DNA of 64,000 nt from Flavobacterium caseinilyticum. GTDB taxonomy: Bacteria; Bacteroidota; Bacteroidia; Flavobacteriales; Flavobacteriaceae. The translations under genes and the position numbers were made by a program. The stretch covers positions 115,255-179,254 of the forward strand of contig NZ_SMFM01000004.1 in NCBI RefSeq assembly GCF_004349085.1, in the 5' to 3' direction. The notes beneath the pieces are model-generated. The model was not told the origin of the DNA. It worked only from the letters and a program-made list of their open reading frames with translations, and ran no database searches. Positions 36,318 through 45,586 of this stretch are shown in pieces. The stretch's first letter is position 1, and each line of letters starts with the position of its first letter.

Positions 36318-37361
36318 ATGAATCCATACATAAATATATCAGGAAGAAAAATAGGGCCAGATTTTCCTCCCTTGGTCATTGCCGAAATCGGGATTAATCA
36401 CGAAGGTTCTTTGCAAGTGGCCAAAGAGATGGTCGATGCCGCACATCGTGCAGGAGTGGAAGTGGTCAAACACCAAACCCATATTGTGGCAGATGAAATG
36501 AGTGGTGCTGCCAAGAAAGTGATTCCAGGTAATTCCGATGTTTCTATTTATGAAATTATGGAACGTTGTGCGCTTAATGAAGCCGATGAACTGGAACTCA
36601 AAAATTATGTCGAGAGTAAGGGGATGATTTTTATTTCGACTCCTTTTTCTCGAGCTGCTGCCAATCGGTTGCAAAAATTTGACATTCCAGCTTACAAGAT
36701 AGGTTCCGGAGAGTGCAACAACTATCCTTTATTGGAACACATTGCTTCTTTTGGAAAACCCATTATTTTGAGTACGGGGATGAATACGATAGAAAGCATT
36801 CGCAAAGCAGTAGCTATTTTTGACAAACATAAAGTTACATTTGCGTTGTTGCACACAACCAATTTGTATCCAACACCCGTTCACTTGGTGCGTTTGGGTG
36901 CGATGACGGCCATGCATGAAGCCTTTCCGGATAAAGTATTTGGGCTGTCAGATCATACCTTAAATAATAACGCATGTTTGGGAGCTGTTTCACTTGGAGC
37001 GAGTATATTAGAGCGTCATTTTACAGATACCATGCAGCGAACTGGACCTGATATTGTGTGTAGTATGGATGAACAAGCTACTGCAGCATTAATTCAAAGT
37101 TCGAATGAAATTTGGCAAATGCGCGGTGGTACTAAAGAGCCAGCTAAAGAAGAGCAGGTAACCATTGATTTTGCTTTTGCCACGGTTTGTACCATCGCTC
37201 CAATTAAAAAAGGGGAAGTGTTTACTATAGAAAATATTTGGGTCAAACGTCCTGGAACGGGTGAGATATTGGCGGCGCATTTTAATGATGTTTTGGGTAA
37301 AGTTGCTATGCGAGATATAGACAATGACGAGCAATTGGGGTGGTGCGATATTGAAGAATAG
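36318..37361 (+). CDS. neuB: N-acetylneuraminate synthase
   Basis: A 347-residue Neu5Ac synthase that condenses N-acetylmannosamine with phosphoenolpyruvate. The TIM barrel has [74 protein letters not shown] and LERHFTD. A C-terminal SAF (antifreeze-like) domain spans about 285-347 ([17 protein letters not shown]). These strings closely follow Campylobacter NeuB1 and E. coli NeuB from memory, which favours Neu5Ac over legionaminic or pseudaminic acid. A palindromic repeat begins 17 bases after the stop. Confidence 0.95.
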   Translation: MNPYINISGRKIGPDFPPLVIAEIGINHEGSLQVAKEMVDAAHRAGVEVVKHQTHIVADEMSGAAKKVIPGNSDVSIYEIMERCALNEADELELKNYVESKGMIFISTPFSRAAANRLQKFDIPAYKIGSGECNNYPLLEHIASFGKPIILSTGMNTIESIRKAVAIFDKHKVTFALLHTTNLYPTPVHLVRLGAMTAMHEAFPDKVFGLSDHTLNNNACLGAVSLGASILERHFTDTMQRTGPDIVCSMDEQATAALIQSSNEIWQMRGGTKEPAKEEQVTIDFAFATVCTIAPIKKGEVFTIENIWVKRPGTGEILAAHFNDVLGKVAMRDIDNDEQLGWCDIEE

Positions 37362-37378
37362 AAAGTATTAGAAGTAAA

Positions 37379-37470
37379 GGGTCTCGACTGCGCTCGACCT
37401 GACAAATGGCAGTAGTTAAACAATGAGTTTTAAAGTAATACAATTGTCACATCGAGCGCAGTCCAGATGC
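37379..37470. repeat. CTCGACTGCGCTCGA palindromic element, copy 2
   Basis: Arms TCTCGACTGCGCTCGACCTG and the near-inverse ending GAGCGCAGTCCAGATGC, with a loop of about 42 bases. It lies between neuB and the GIY-YIG gene, 18 bases before the latter's ATG. Confidence 0.9.
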
Positions 37471-37488
37471 TTTTAAAATTAATGTTTT

Positions 37489-37827
37489 ATGAAATTCTAT
37501 TACGTTTATATACTCAAATGCAAGGATGATTCTTTGTATGTTGGAATTACTTCTGATATTGAAAGAAGAGTAATTGAACACAATGCGGGTAAATATCCGG
37601 AGGCTTATAGCCATTCCAGAAGACCGGTGACATTAGTCTTTTATCAGGATTTTACGGATCCAAATCAGGCCATTGCCTTTGAGAAGAAAATAAAAAAATG
37701 GAGTAGGGAGAAAAAACAGTGTTTAATAGATGAAAATTTTGATAAATTGCAGGACTTATCCGAGTGCAGGAATGCGACACATTATAAATACAATCTGAAT
37801 AATGATTTGGATCTTGAACAGGAATAA
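37489..37827 (+). CDS. Small GIY-YIG nuclease-domain protein (UPF0213-like)
   Basis: A 112-residue single-domain GIY-YIG protein: FYYVYILKCKDDSLYVGITS (2-21), RRVIEHNAGKYPEAY, SRRPVTLVFY, and FEKKIKKWSREKK with the metal-binding Glu position. About 20 extra C-terminal residues (NATHYKYNLNNDLDLEQE and neighbours) follow the domain. It is clearly related to the protein encoded at 14488-14778. Palindromic repeat copies lie immediately on both sides (18 bases upstream, 2 bases downstream), inside an otherwise continuous sialic acid gene set. It has no evident role in sialic acid synthesis and looks like an inserted unit. Confidence 0.9.
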   Translation: MKFYYVYILKCKDDSLYVGITSDIERRVIEHNAGKYPEAYSHSRRPVTLVFYQDFTDPNQAIAFEKKIKKWSREKKQCLIDENFDKLQDLSECRNATHYKYNLNNDLDLEQE

Positions 37828-37829
37828 AA

Positions 37830-37906
37830 GGGTCTCGACTGCGCTCGACCTGACAGATTGTAGTAGTAAAGACATTATGTTGTCACATTGAGCGCAGTCG
37901 AGATGC
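37830..37906. repeat. CTCGACTGCGCTCGA palindromic element, copy 3
   Basis: Starts 2 bases after the GIY-YIG stop codon. Arms GTCTCGACTGCGCTCGACCT and GAGCGCAGTCGAGATGC, loop about 35 bases. Confidence 0.9.
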
Positions 37907-38266
37907 TTTTAAAAAGAGAAAGTTCCTCTGTGTTGAGCGAAGTTGAAAAGTCGATACGACAACAGAGAATAGTAGTAAAAAACCATAAACAGGCGTCTCG
38001 TCCTTCGGCTTCGCTCGAGATGACCCGCTCGACGTGACAGAATATACAGTTGGCACATCTAGCCCTTCGGCTTCGTTTAGGACAGGCTTAAGAAGAGATA
38101 TTTAATGATAAAACAGTGAGTCTCGACTGCGCTCGACCTGACAATTAGTATCAGTTAAGGAATTTGGCTGTTTCATAGAGTGTTTCATCTCGAGCGCAGT
38201 CGAGATGCTTGTGTTTAACCGGTAGTAATATTTAACATTAAATAAAAGAATTATTTCAAGAATTAA
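37907..38266. repeat. Further palindromic elements before neuC, including copy 4 (38118-38208)
   Basis: No gene is seen. 37925-38095 holds variant elements (TGTTGAGCGAAGTTG, CCTTCGGCTTCGCTCGAGAT, CTCGACGTGACA, CCTTCGGCTTCG). A full CTCGACTGCGCTCGACCTGA...CGAGCGCAGTCGAGATGC copy lies at 38118-38208 with a loop of about 50 bases. The stretch separates neuC from neuB and could end or weaken transcription by forming hairpins. Confidence 0.85.
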
Positions 38267-39388
38267 ATGAAAAAAATCCTATTCCTCACCGGAACTCGAG
38301 CCGATTTCGGCAAAATAAAATCACTGATTCAAATTCTGGAGCAACAACAAGGATTTGAAGTTTTTGTGTTCGTGACGGGGATGCACCTGCAAAAAGAATA
38401 CGGCTATACGCTCATTGAAATTGAAAGATGTCATTTTAAGAATGTGCATACTTTTGAAAACCATACTCATGAAACTACCATGGACTTGACCCTGGCCAAA
38501 ACCATCGAAGGGCTTTCGGCTTATGTAAAAACCATCAGTCCAGATATGATACTGGTGCACGGAGATCGGGTAGAAACCTTGGCAGGCGCCATAGTAGGAT
38601 CGTTGAACAATATTTTGGTGGCGCATATTGAAGGGGGTGAAGTTTCAGGAACCGTTGATGAATTGATACGGCATAGTGTAAGCAAGTTGAGTCACATTCA
38701 TTTTGTATCCAATGAAGCAGCAGCCAAACGCTTGAAACAAATGGGAGAAATAAAATCTTCTATTTTTACTATCGGCTCCCCCGATATCGACATAATGTTT
38801 TCGGAAACATTGCCTGATTTAGAAACGGTCAAAGAGTATTACCAAATCCCTTTTAATGCCTATGCCATTGTCATGTTTCATCCCGTAACTACCGAGGCGA
38901 AAGAAATGCAGCAATATGCCGATGATTTTGTGGATGCCGTGCTTAATGATACCCATAATTACGTGGTGATTTATCCCAATAATGATTTGGGGAGCCAATA
39001 TATCATTGAGGGCTATAAAAAACTGAAAGATAATCATCGATTCCGAGTTTTTCCCTCCTTGCGTTTTGAATATTTTCTGAGCTTGTTGAAAAACAGCCAG
39101 TTCATTATTGGCAACAGTAGTGCCGGAATTCGGGAAGCTCCTTATTATGGCATTCCGATTATCAATATTGGGACACGACAACAAAATAGGGCTGTGCATT
39201 CCGATATACTGAATGTAGATTACGGTATTAGTACTATTGCCGCAGCCTTGAAAATAATAGACCAGCATCAAGTTAAAAAAACAAAGACGGATTTTGGTCA
39301 AGGTAATAGTGCCCAATTGTTTTTGGAATCCATCGAAAATCAAGACATTTGGAACGTCAATCACCAGAAACAATTTAGAGACAATTGA
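38267..39388 (+). CDS. neuC: UDP-N-acetylglucosamine 2-epimerase (hydrolysing)
   Basis: A 373-residue GT-B-fold epimerase that converts UDP-GlcNAc to ManNAc and UDP, the first step of bacterial Neu5Ac synthesis. Visible motifs are LTGTRADFGKIKSL, VFVTGMHL, LVHGDRVETLAGAIVGSLNN, HIEGGEVSGTVDELIRHSVS, HPVTTE, VIYPNNDLGS and IGNSSAGIREAP. They resemble Campylobacter NeuC1 closely from memory. A LegG-type enzyme acting on UDP-diNAcBac is the main alternative, since bacillosamine genes are also in the window, but the NeuB type argues against it. The next gene starts at the very next base. Confidence 0.93.
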   Translation: MKKILFLTGTRADFGKIKSLIQILEQQQGFEVFVFVTGMHLQKEYGYTLIEIERCHFKNVHTFENHTHETTMDLTLAKTIEGLSAYVKTISPDMILVHGDRVETLAGAIVGSLNNILVAHIEGGEVSGTVDELIRHSVSKLSHIHFVSNEAAAKRLKQMGEIKSSIFTIGSPDIDIMFSETLPDLETVKEYYQIPFNAYAIVMFHPVTTEAKEMQQYADDFVDAVLNDTHNYVVIYPNNDLGSQYIIEGYKKLKDNHRFRVFPSLRFEYFLSLLKNSQFIIGNSSAGIREAPYYGIPIINIGTRQQNRAVHSDILNVDYGISTIAAALKIIDQHQVKKTKTDFGQGNSAQLFLESIENQDIWNVNHQKQFRDN

Positions 39389-40168
39389 ATGAAAAATTTT
39401 ATTGATAATTTTAAGTCCAAGTTCACTTCCCATCAAAAAGATAGAGTAAAAAGTAGTATCAACAATTTTAGAGCCTACTTTGCTTCTAATAACTTGACCA
39501 CTTTAGCTAAAATTTATCGTTCAGATAAGTGGGGTAAACATTTTTACACACCTCATTATCAAAGCCATTTTAAGACATTCAGGTTCAAGACTATCAATCT
39601 ATTAGAGATTGGAGTTGGTGGATATGAAAGTCCTTTTGCAGGAGGAAATTCACTTCGAATGTGGAAAAAGTTTTTCCCATTTGGAAAAATATATTCTATT
39701 GATATTCATAATAAAACACCCCACGAAGAACGAAGAATAAAAATCTTTCAAGGAAGTCAGGTTGATGAATTGTTTCTTGCTTCTGTTTGTGATCAAATAG
39801 GAGAATTTGACTTAATAATTGATGATGGGAGCCATATCAATGAACATGTAATTCAATCCTTTGAATTTTTATTTCCAAAACTTAAAAAGGGAGGGATTTA
39901 TGTAGTGGAGGATACTCAAACTTCCTATTGGGAGGATTATGGAGGAACTTCAAAAGATTTTAATTGTAAAGGGACAATTTATCATTATTTTAAATCTTTA
40001 ATTGATGCTCTTAACCATCAAGAATTTATGATTCGAAGCTATGAAAAGTCATATTTTGACAAACATATAATAGCTATGCATTTTTACCATAATATGATTT
40101 TTATTTATAAGGGAAATAATGATGAAGCCTCAAATTTTCTTGTTAACAATATGAAGAAAAATGGATAA
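39389..40168 (+). CDS. Class I SAM methyltransferase (MycE-like pattern)
   Basis: A 259-residue protein. It has the layout of methyltransferases related to macrolide sugar O-methyltransferases: LAKIYRSDKWGKHFYTPHY (39-57), motif I INLLEIGVGGYESP (69-82), KIYSIDIH, and DLIIDDGSHINEHVIQSF (141-158) with the metal/catalytic Asp-Asp-His cluster, then GGIYVVEDTQTSYW. A sugar O-methyltransferase is the best guess. Its ATG directly follows the neuC stop (TGAATG), and it overlaps the next gene by 8 bases. Confidence 0.85.
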   Translation: MKNFIDNFKSKFTSHQKDRVKSSINNFRAYFASNNLTTLAKIYRSDKWGKHFYTPHYQSHFKTFRFKTINLLEIGVGGYESPFAGGNSLRMWKKFFPFGKIYSIDIHNKTPHEERRIKIFQGSQVDELFLASVCDQIGEFDLIIDDGSHINEHVIQSFEFLFPKLKKGGIYVVEDTQTSYWEDYGGTSKDFNCKGTIYHYFKSLIDALNHQEFMIRSYEKSYFDKHIIAMHFYHNMIFIYKGNNDEASNFLVNNMKKNG

Positions 40169-40976
40169 TACCACTATTGCAATTATCACCACTGTAATCA
40201 ATCACGAACTCTATCAAAAGAGTTCCCAATTGTTTCCTCAAAACATTCAAAAATATGTTATTGACGGTACAAACGGTATGTATGGTCTTGACAGTATTTT
40301 TTATATGATGAAAAAACTAAAAGGCAAAGGCATTGAATGGCTAATAATGGCAGATGAAGATGTGTTGTTTATTAATACACAAGGTATTTTTTCTATAATT
40401 GAAGAAATGAAATTGAATGAGTATCTGATAAGCGGAGTTAGAGATGGAGGGGTTATTCAAAATAGACATAAAAGCCCTTATGTAATCAATACTTTTTTTT
40501 CTATAATCAATTTTAAAGAGCTAGAATTAATTTGGAATAAGCAAGAGGTTTTAAAAAATCAATATATTTTACCAGATGAATTTGATGATGATTTAAAAAA
40601 TTTAAAGGGAAATTATGAAACAACAAGTTTGTATGAACTCTATTATTGTTTTTATTTTTGGTTGAGAAGAAAAGAGAAAAGATTTTTTTTTTTAGATGCT
40701 ACAACACCATTCTGCGAAGATGGCTTGACAACTGCGGTTAAAGACGAAAAGGGAGAAGTATTCCTGTACCATACTTGGTATGCACGTGCTTATGGAAAAA
40801 GTAAAACACATACTGAGAGAATTAATAAAATATTCGAATTGCTTAAATTTGAAAACAAAATTATACCAAAACCAATCATTTTTAAACACAAAACTTTTTT
40901 CATGAAAAGAAGTGCTAGAAAATTATTCAAGCGAGTTCAAATGAGAATTGAGATAATTTTAAATCAAAAACCATAA
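40161..40976 (+). CDS. Putative GT-A type glycosyltransferase, family unrecognised
   Basis: A 271-residue protein. The N-terminal strand-loop (IAIITTVINHELYQKSSQ), the acidic motif LIMADEDVLFI (61-71) after an alternating alpha/beta region, and a later AVKDEKGEVFLYHTWYAR suggest a GT-A fold with a DxD-like metal site. No family is recognised. It lies downstream of neuC with an 8-base overlap with the methyltransferase gene, so it is one candidate for the missing sialyltransferase. The C-terminal 30 residues are strongly basic (KRSARKLFKRVQMR). Assignment is inference. Confidence 0.55.
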   Translation: MDNTTIAIITTVINHELYQKSSQLFPQNIQKYVIDGTNGMYGLDSIFYMMKKLKGKGIEWLIMADEDVLFINTQGIFSIIEEMKLNEYLISGVRDGGVIQNRHKSPYVINTFFSIINFKELELIWNKQEVLKNQYILPDEFDDDLKNLKGNYETTSLYELYYCFYFWLRRKEKRFFFLDATTPFCEDGLTTAVKDEKGEVFLYHTWYARAYGKSKTHTERINKIFELLKFENKIIPKPIIFKHKTFFMKRSARKLFKRVQMRIEIILNQKP

Positions 40977-41001
40977 TAATCAGTAATCATATATTATTTA
41001 A

Positions 41002-42399
41002 ATGAAAAAACTAGGCATAGTCATCACAGATGGTGTTGGATTCCGTAATTTTGTAATGAGTGATTTCTTAGCAGAAGCCAACCTGCAATTTGATACTATT
41101 ATAATCTATTCGGGGCTGCCTATTAGTGTTTATCCTGCTGTTTTATCATCAAGGATCACTATAAAGGAATTGGATGTTTTTGTAGAGGGCAAATGGACGT
41201 GGTTTTTTAGGAAATGTAAGGAACTGGCGCATTTACAAAAGTATAAATCTTTTTATGGAATGAAAGACAACTTGCATTCTGGGTATCCTAAAACGAACTC
41301 TGCCCGATCCCTTTTAGTCAAAATCATTTACTTTTTTACCCAAACAATTCACTCTTCTGCCAGTATTTTGTTTGCGGAAAAATTACAATTTTTGTCTTTT
41401 GCTAAGCATAAAATAACGGCAGGCTATATTCAAATGTTGCGAGAAGATCAACCTAACCATATTTTTTTTACGCATCAAAGACCTTCGTATTTAGCCCCTT
41501 TTTTATATGCGGCGATTGAATCTAAAATATCGGTTAGCAGTTTTATTTTTAGTTGGGATAATTTGGCTTCCAAAGGCAGGATGTTGGGGACTTTTAATTA
41601 TTTTTTGGTGTGGAGTGATTTAATGAAAAAAGAGTTGTTGTATTTTTATACGAATGTAAAAGAGGAACAGGTAAGAGTTGTGGGGACGCCTCAATTTGAG
41701 CCTTATGTGATGGATAAATACAAAACAGAAAAACAGGATTTTTATTCTAAGTTTACTTTACAAGATAGTAAAAAAATAATTTGTTTCAGTTGTGCTGATG
41801 CCAGTATTGGAGCGAATGACCCTGTTGTGATTCGGACTATTGCCAATGCCATACGAGAAGATAAAATTGGAATTCCTTGTCAACTTGTTGTACGGACATC
41901 TCCAGCAGAAGGCCCAGAACGATTTGCTGTTATACAAAAAGATTTTCCTGAAATTATATGGAATACCCCAAAATGGATTTTGACTAGGGAGAATCATGCG
42001 GAAAGCTGGTCACAACGCATTCCTAGTGAAGAGGATATCAGGGATTTACGTTCTTTATTAGAACATGTTGATTTGAATATTAACATGTGCTCTACGATGA
42101 GTTTGGATTATATGTTATTTAACAAACCGGTAATTAATACTGTTTTTGGTAATCCTGAAAATGGTTTGTATGATGACCAACGGTTCTTAGGATACGATCA
42201 TTTCAAAAAAGTAGTTGATAGCCAATCTGTGAGTATTGCAAAGAATCCAATGGAGTTGATCGATCAAATTAAGGAGGCTTTAGCAAATCCTTCGGCTCGA
42301 ACTAAAGAGAGAAAGGCTATGATTGACTTACAAATAAGTAAAAAATTAAATGGAACCAGTGCGCGCATTGCCGCTACTTTATCAGAATGGAATGACTGA
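41002..42399 (+). CDS. Large GT-B-like glycosyltransferase, family unrecognised
   Basis: A 465-residue protein. The N-terminal half has IVITDGVGFRNF and NHIFFTHQRPSYLAPF (a possible acceptor-site segment). The C-terminal half has VVGTPQFEPY, KKIICFSCADASIG, VRTSPAEGPER and NINMCSTMSLDYMLFNKPVIN. The last recalls the donor-site strand of CDP-glycerol glycerophosphotransferase and related capsule transferases. No membrane helix is clear. It overlaps the next GT4 gene by 8 bases. As a GT-B gene after neuC it is a second candidate for sialic acid transfer; none of the known sialyltransferase families is recognised. Confidence 0.6.
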   Translation: MKKLGIVITDGVGFRNFVMSDFLAEANLQFDTIIIYSGLPISVYPAVLSSRITIKELDVFVEGKWTWFFRKCKELAHLQKYKSFYGMKDNLHSGYPKTNSARSLLVKIIYFFTQTIHSSASILFAEKLQFLSFAKHKITAGYIQMLREDQPNHIFFTHQRPSYLAPFLYAAIESKISVSSFIFSWDNLASKGRMLGTFNYFLVWSDLMKKELLYFYTNVKEEQVRVVGTPQFEPYVMDKYKTEKQDFYSKFTLQDSKKIICFSCADASIGANDPVVIRTIANAIREDKIGIPCQLVVRTSPAEGPERFAVIQKDFPEIIWNTPKWILTRENHAESWSQRIPSEEDIRDLRSLLEHVDLNINMCSTMSLDYMLFNKPVINTVFGNPENGLYDDQRFLGYDHFKKVVDSQSVSIAKNPMELIDQIKEALANPSARTKERKAMIDLQISKKLNGTSARIAATLSEWND

Positions 42400-43486
42400 G
42401 TTAAAAAAAATAGCTGCACTTTGTAATTATGAACTGTTACCCGAAAGAGTAGGTGGAATGGATTACTTTTTTTGGCAGTTTGACAGCAAATGTAAAGCAA
42501 ATGGTATTCAGGTAGATTGGTTTTTTCCGAATCAATCGGATCATGGGGAATACGCTACTTTAACGGTTTTTGACAGTGGATACGAATCTATAGAAAATTA
42601 TTTTCTTAATTTCTGCAAAACAAATGAAATAACATATACGCATATCATTACTCATTTTATCGAATTATGTACTCCTTTTTTTTACAGAATTAAGCAGTTG
42701 TCCAAAGCGAGAATAATTGCCGTAGATCACAATCCAAGACCACTTTCCGGCTATCCTTTAAAAAAGAGAATAGAGAAAAGAATTAAAGGAATTTTGTTTT
42801 CCAGATATATTGCTGTTTTTGTAGGCGTTTCTGATTTTTCCAAGCTCGAATTAATCAAGGAATTTGGATCCCAAATTGGGAATAAATCAATTGTAATTCT
42901 TAATGGATTAGATAATAGTAAATTTAGAAAGAAGTTAAATTTTGAATTCAATAATAAATTTATTGTCGCTTCTCATCTCAGAAGGGACAAAGGAATTCAG
43001 GATTTAATAGTAGCTGTAAAATATTTAACGGATAACCATGAATATGATTTTCTAATAGATATATATGGGAGCGGTTATTTTGAAATGGAATTGAAAAAGA
43101 TGATTGAGGATTATTCGCTTCAGAAATATTTTGATTTCAAAGGAAGTGTAGCTAATTTAAATGAGATCTACTGTAATTATGATTATTTAATTCATCCATC
43201 TCATGGAGAAACATTTTGTTATTCAGTTGTCGAAAGTTTAATGTGTGATTTACCAGTTATAACAACAAAGGATCGAGGAAATGTATTGAAATTAGTAGAG
43301 AATAACAAAAACGGTTTTTTGTTTGAGGCTGGTCAAGTTAATCAGTTAAAAGAAATTTTAGTTGAAATTTTGAATAATGATTCTAGATTAACTAATTGTT
43401 CTGTGGGGAATAAAAAAGTAAATACTCTAACTTTAGTAACAATGGTTGATCATCATTTGGCTTTGGTTTTACCGAATAAATTTTAA
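42392..43486 (+). CDS. Glycosyltransferase family 4
   Basis: A GT-B enzyme of about 364 residues. The ATG at 42392 (ATGACTGA, overlapping the upstream stop) is preferred over the in-frame ATG at 42350, which would place 14 unconserved residues inside the previous gene. The protein then begins MTELKKIAALCNYELLPERVG, with the typical GGMDYFF loop. The donor domain has VILNGLD, SHLRRDKGIQDL and the E-x7-E motif HGETFCYSVVESL. The extreme C-terminus (LTLVTMVDHHLALVLPNKF) is short and slightly odd, possibly a worn end. Specificity unknown. Confidence 0.88.
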   Translation: MTELKKIAALCNYELLPERVGGMDYFFWQFDSKCKANGIQVDWFFPNQSDHGEYATLTVFDSGYESIENYFLNFCKTNEITYTHIITHFIELCTPFFYRIKQLSKARIIAVDHNPRPLSGYPLKKRIEKRIKGILFSRYIAVFVGVSDFSKLELIKEFGSQIGNKSIVILNGLDNSKFRKKLNFEFNNKFIVASHLRRDKGIQDLIVAVKYLTDNHEYDFLIDIYGSGYFEMELKKMIEDYSLQKYFDFKGSVANLNEIYCNYDYLIHPSHGETFCYSVVESLMCDLPVITTKDRGNVLKLVENNKNGFLFEAGQVNQLKEILVEILNNDSRLTNCSVGNKKVNTLTLVTMVDHHLALVLPNKF

Positions 43487-43516
43487 TTTTACATAGTCAA
43501 ACCTGTTTCAATACTT

Positions 43517-44950
43517 ATGTTTTTTAACTCCTTATCCTTTGCCATTTTCCTGCCTATTGTATTTGTGTTTTATTGGTTTGTTTTTAATAAAACCAAAAGT
43601 GCTCAAAATGCAGTGCTCATTATCGCGAGCTATTATTTTTACTCGTGCTGGGATTGGCGCTTTTTGTTCTTGCTGGTTTTCTCTACTTTTTTAGATTATT
43701 ACACCGGTATAATGATAGAAAAGGCTAAGACGGAACTAGGAAGGAAATTTTGGTTTTGGTTGAGTATCAGTGTGAATTTGGGTTTTTTGGGAACCTTTAA
43801 ATACTATAATTTTTTTGCAGATTCTTTTTCGGAATTGTTGAATGGGTTCGGGTTGCAAACAAGTCCTTTATTGCTGAACGTGATTCTGCCAGTTGGTATT
43901 TCTTTCTATACGTTTCACGGGTTATCATACGTCATCGATATTTATTTAAAAAGAATCAAAGCCGAATATAATTTTGTCGATTACTCGTTGTTTGTCAGTT
44001 ATTTTCCATTGTTGGTGGCGGGTCCTATAGAGAGAGCGACACATTTACTGCCGCAGGTGAAAGTAAAAAGAACTTTTGACTATCAAAAAGCCAAGGAAGG
44101 CGTTTATCAGTTTATTTGGGGCCTGATAAAAAAAGTAGTTATTGCCGACACCTGTGCGACTTATGCCAATGCGATTTTTGATAATTATCAATCGATGAAC
44201 TCCTTGTCACTGGTTCTTGGAGCAGTTTATTTCGCTTTCCAGATTTATGGTGATTTCTCCGGTTATTCAGATATGGCATTGGGAATGTCTAAATTATTTG
44301 GAATTGATTTGTTACGAAATTTTAACTATCCGTATTTCTCGAGAGACATTGCCGAATTCTGGCGGCGCTGGCACATTTCGCTTTCGTCTTGGTTTCGGGA
44401 CTATCTGTACATCCCGTTGGGAGGAAGCAGTGGCGGCACGGCGATGAAAGTCCGCAATACGTTTATTATATTTTTAGTAAGTGGGTTTTGGCATGGCGCC
44501 AACTGGACTTTTATTGCCTGGGGTTTTATCAATGCGTTGTATTTTTTGCCGTTGTTGCTGTTAAAAACGAATCGTTCCAACATGGAAACGGTTTCATTGC
44601 AACGGGACTGGGCATCGGTGAAAGTTTTTTTCAGCATACTCAGTACTTTTACATTGACATGTCTGGCCTGGGTGTTTTTCAGAGCAAAATCGATAACAGA
44701 AGCGGTTGACTATATAGGTCGTATTTTTACAAATCGAAGTTTTGTTTCCCAATACCTGCAAAACGAACGCTACAATTATGAAATCATTATTTTAGTCGTT
44801 GCTTTTATTGTAGTCGAGTGGAACAGTCGAAAACAAATAGAACCGATTTCCGGAAAATACAGTTATTTGAAATTAACGTTATGCCTTGCGGCGATCGTGG
44901 CATTGGGAACGTATTCCGATTATAAAGAATTTATTTATTTTCAGTTTTAG
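43517..44950 (+). CDS. MBOAT-family O-acyltransferase (AlgI/DltB-like)
   Basis: A 477-residue multi-pass membrane protein of the MBOAT family. The N-terminus FFNSLSFAIFLPIVFVFYWF, the middle PLLVAGPIERATHLLPQ and GDFSGYSDMALGMSKLFGI, and the active-site WHGANWTF (His326) are classic. Such proteins pass an acyl group from the cytoplasm to exported polysaccharide, usually with an SGNH/AlgJ-like partner. The partner is probably the gene at 45587, separated by a 580-base minisatellite. Confidence 0.95.
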   Translation: MFFNSLSFAIFLPIVFVFYWFVFNKTKSAQNAVLIIASYYFYSCWDWRFLFLLVFSTFLDYYTGIMIEKAKTELGRKFWFWLSISVNLGFLGTFKYYNFFADSFSELLNGFGLQTSPLLLNVILPVGISFYTFHGLSYVIDIYLKRIKAEYNFVDYSLFVSYFPLLVAGPIERATHLLPQVKVKRTFDYQKAKEGVYQFIWGLIKKVVIADTCATYANAIFDNYQSMNSLSLVLGAVYFAFQIYGDFSGYSDMALGMSKLFGIDLLRNFNYPYFSRDIAEFWRRWHISLSSWFRDYLYIPLGGSSGGTAMKVRNTFIIFLVSGFWHGANWTFIAWGFINALYFLPLLLLKTNRSNMETVSLQRDWASVKVFFSILSTFTLTCLAWVFFRAKSITEAVDYIGRIFTNRSFVSQYLQNERYNYEIIILVVAFIVVEWNSRKQIEPISGKYSYLKLTLCLAAIVALGTYSDYKEFIYFQF

Positions 44951-45586
44951 AGGGGGGATTTTCGTTTTACCCCGGCCCTAAAGGGAGCCGCAAATTAGGA
45001 CGTTTGGTGGTTGTTTTCGTTTTACCCCGGCCCTAAAGGGAGCCGAAAATTACGACGTTTGGTGGTAGATTTTCGTGTTGCCCCGGCCTTAAAGGGAGAC
45101 GAAAATTAGGGGGTTTGGTGGTAGATTTTCGTTTTGCCCCGGCCCTAAAGGGAGCCGGAAATTAGGACGTTTAGTGGTAGATTTCGTTTTGCCCCTGCCC
45201 TAAAGGGAGCCGAAAATTTAGGACATCGTGGAATGCGATAGTGATGTATTTCTTTTTCCCACCCTTTAGGGTTGGGGCAAGGAAAAAGAAATAAAGGTGG
45301 TTAATTTTCGTTTTGCCCCGGCCCAAAAGGGAGGCGAAAATTTAGGACATCGTAGAATGCTATAGTGGTGTATTTCTTTTTCCCACCCTTTAGGGTTGGG
45401 GTAAGGAAAAAGAAATGAGATAAATTTTCGTTTTGCCCCGGCCCTAAACGGAGCCGAAAATTAGGGCGTTTGGTGGTCAGTTTTCGTTTTACACCCGCCC
45501 TAAAGGGAGCCGAAAATTCTCGACATCTCGGGAAAGGAAAAAAAATAAGGTTACTTACGATGAAAAATTAATAATAGAATTTAACA
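44951..45586. repeat. Eight-copy ~55-120 base minisatellite between the MBOAT and SGNH genes
   Basis: Units beginning TTTTCGTTTTGCCCCGGCCC start at about 44957, 45015, 45071, 45127, 45182, 45306, 45427 and 45481. Each has an inverted pair (TTTTCG/CGAAAA) around CCCTAAAGGG. Units 5 and 6 carry an extra ~65-base insert with its own hairpin (TTTCTTTTTCCC/GGAAAAAGAAA). No gene lies in this stretch. Confidence 0.92.

Noticed and set aside
34672..39388. Legionaminic or pseudaminic acid pathway instead of Neu5Ac
   Set aside because: NeuB and NeuC motif strings match the Neu5Ac type most closely, and no PseB/PseC/PseH- or LegB/LegC-type genes lie beside them. The bacillosamine genes are about 30 kb away.
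42350..42391. Upstream ATG for the GT4 gene
   Set aside because: It lies deep within the preceding gene and adds unconserved residues. The ATG at 42392 overlaps the upstream stop in the usual coupled manner.
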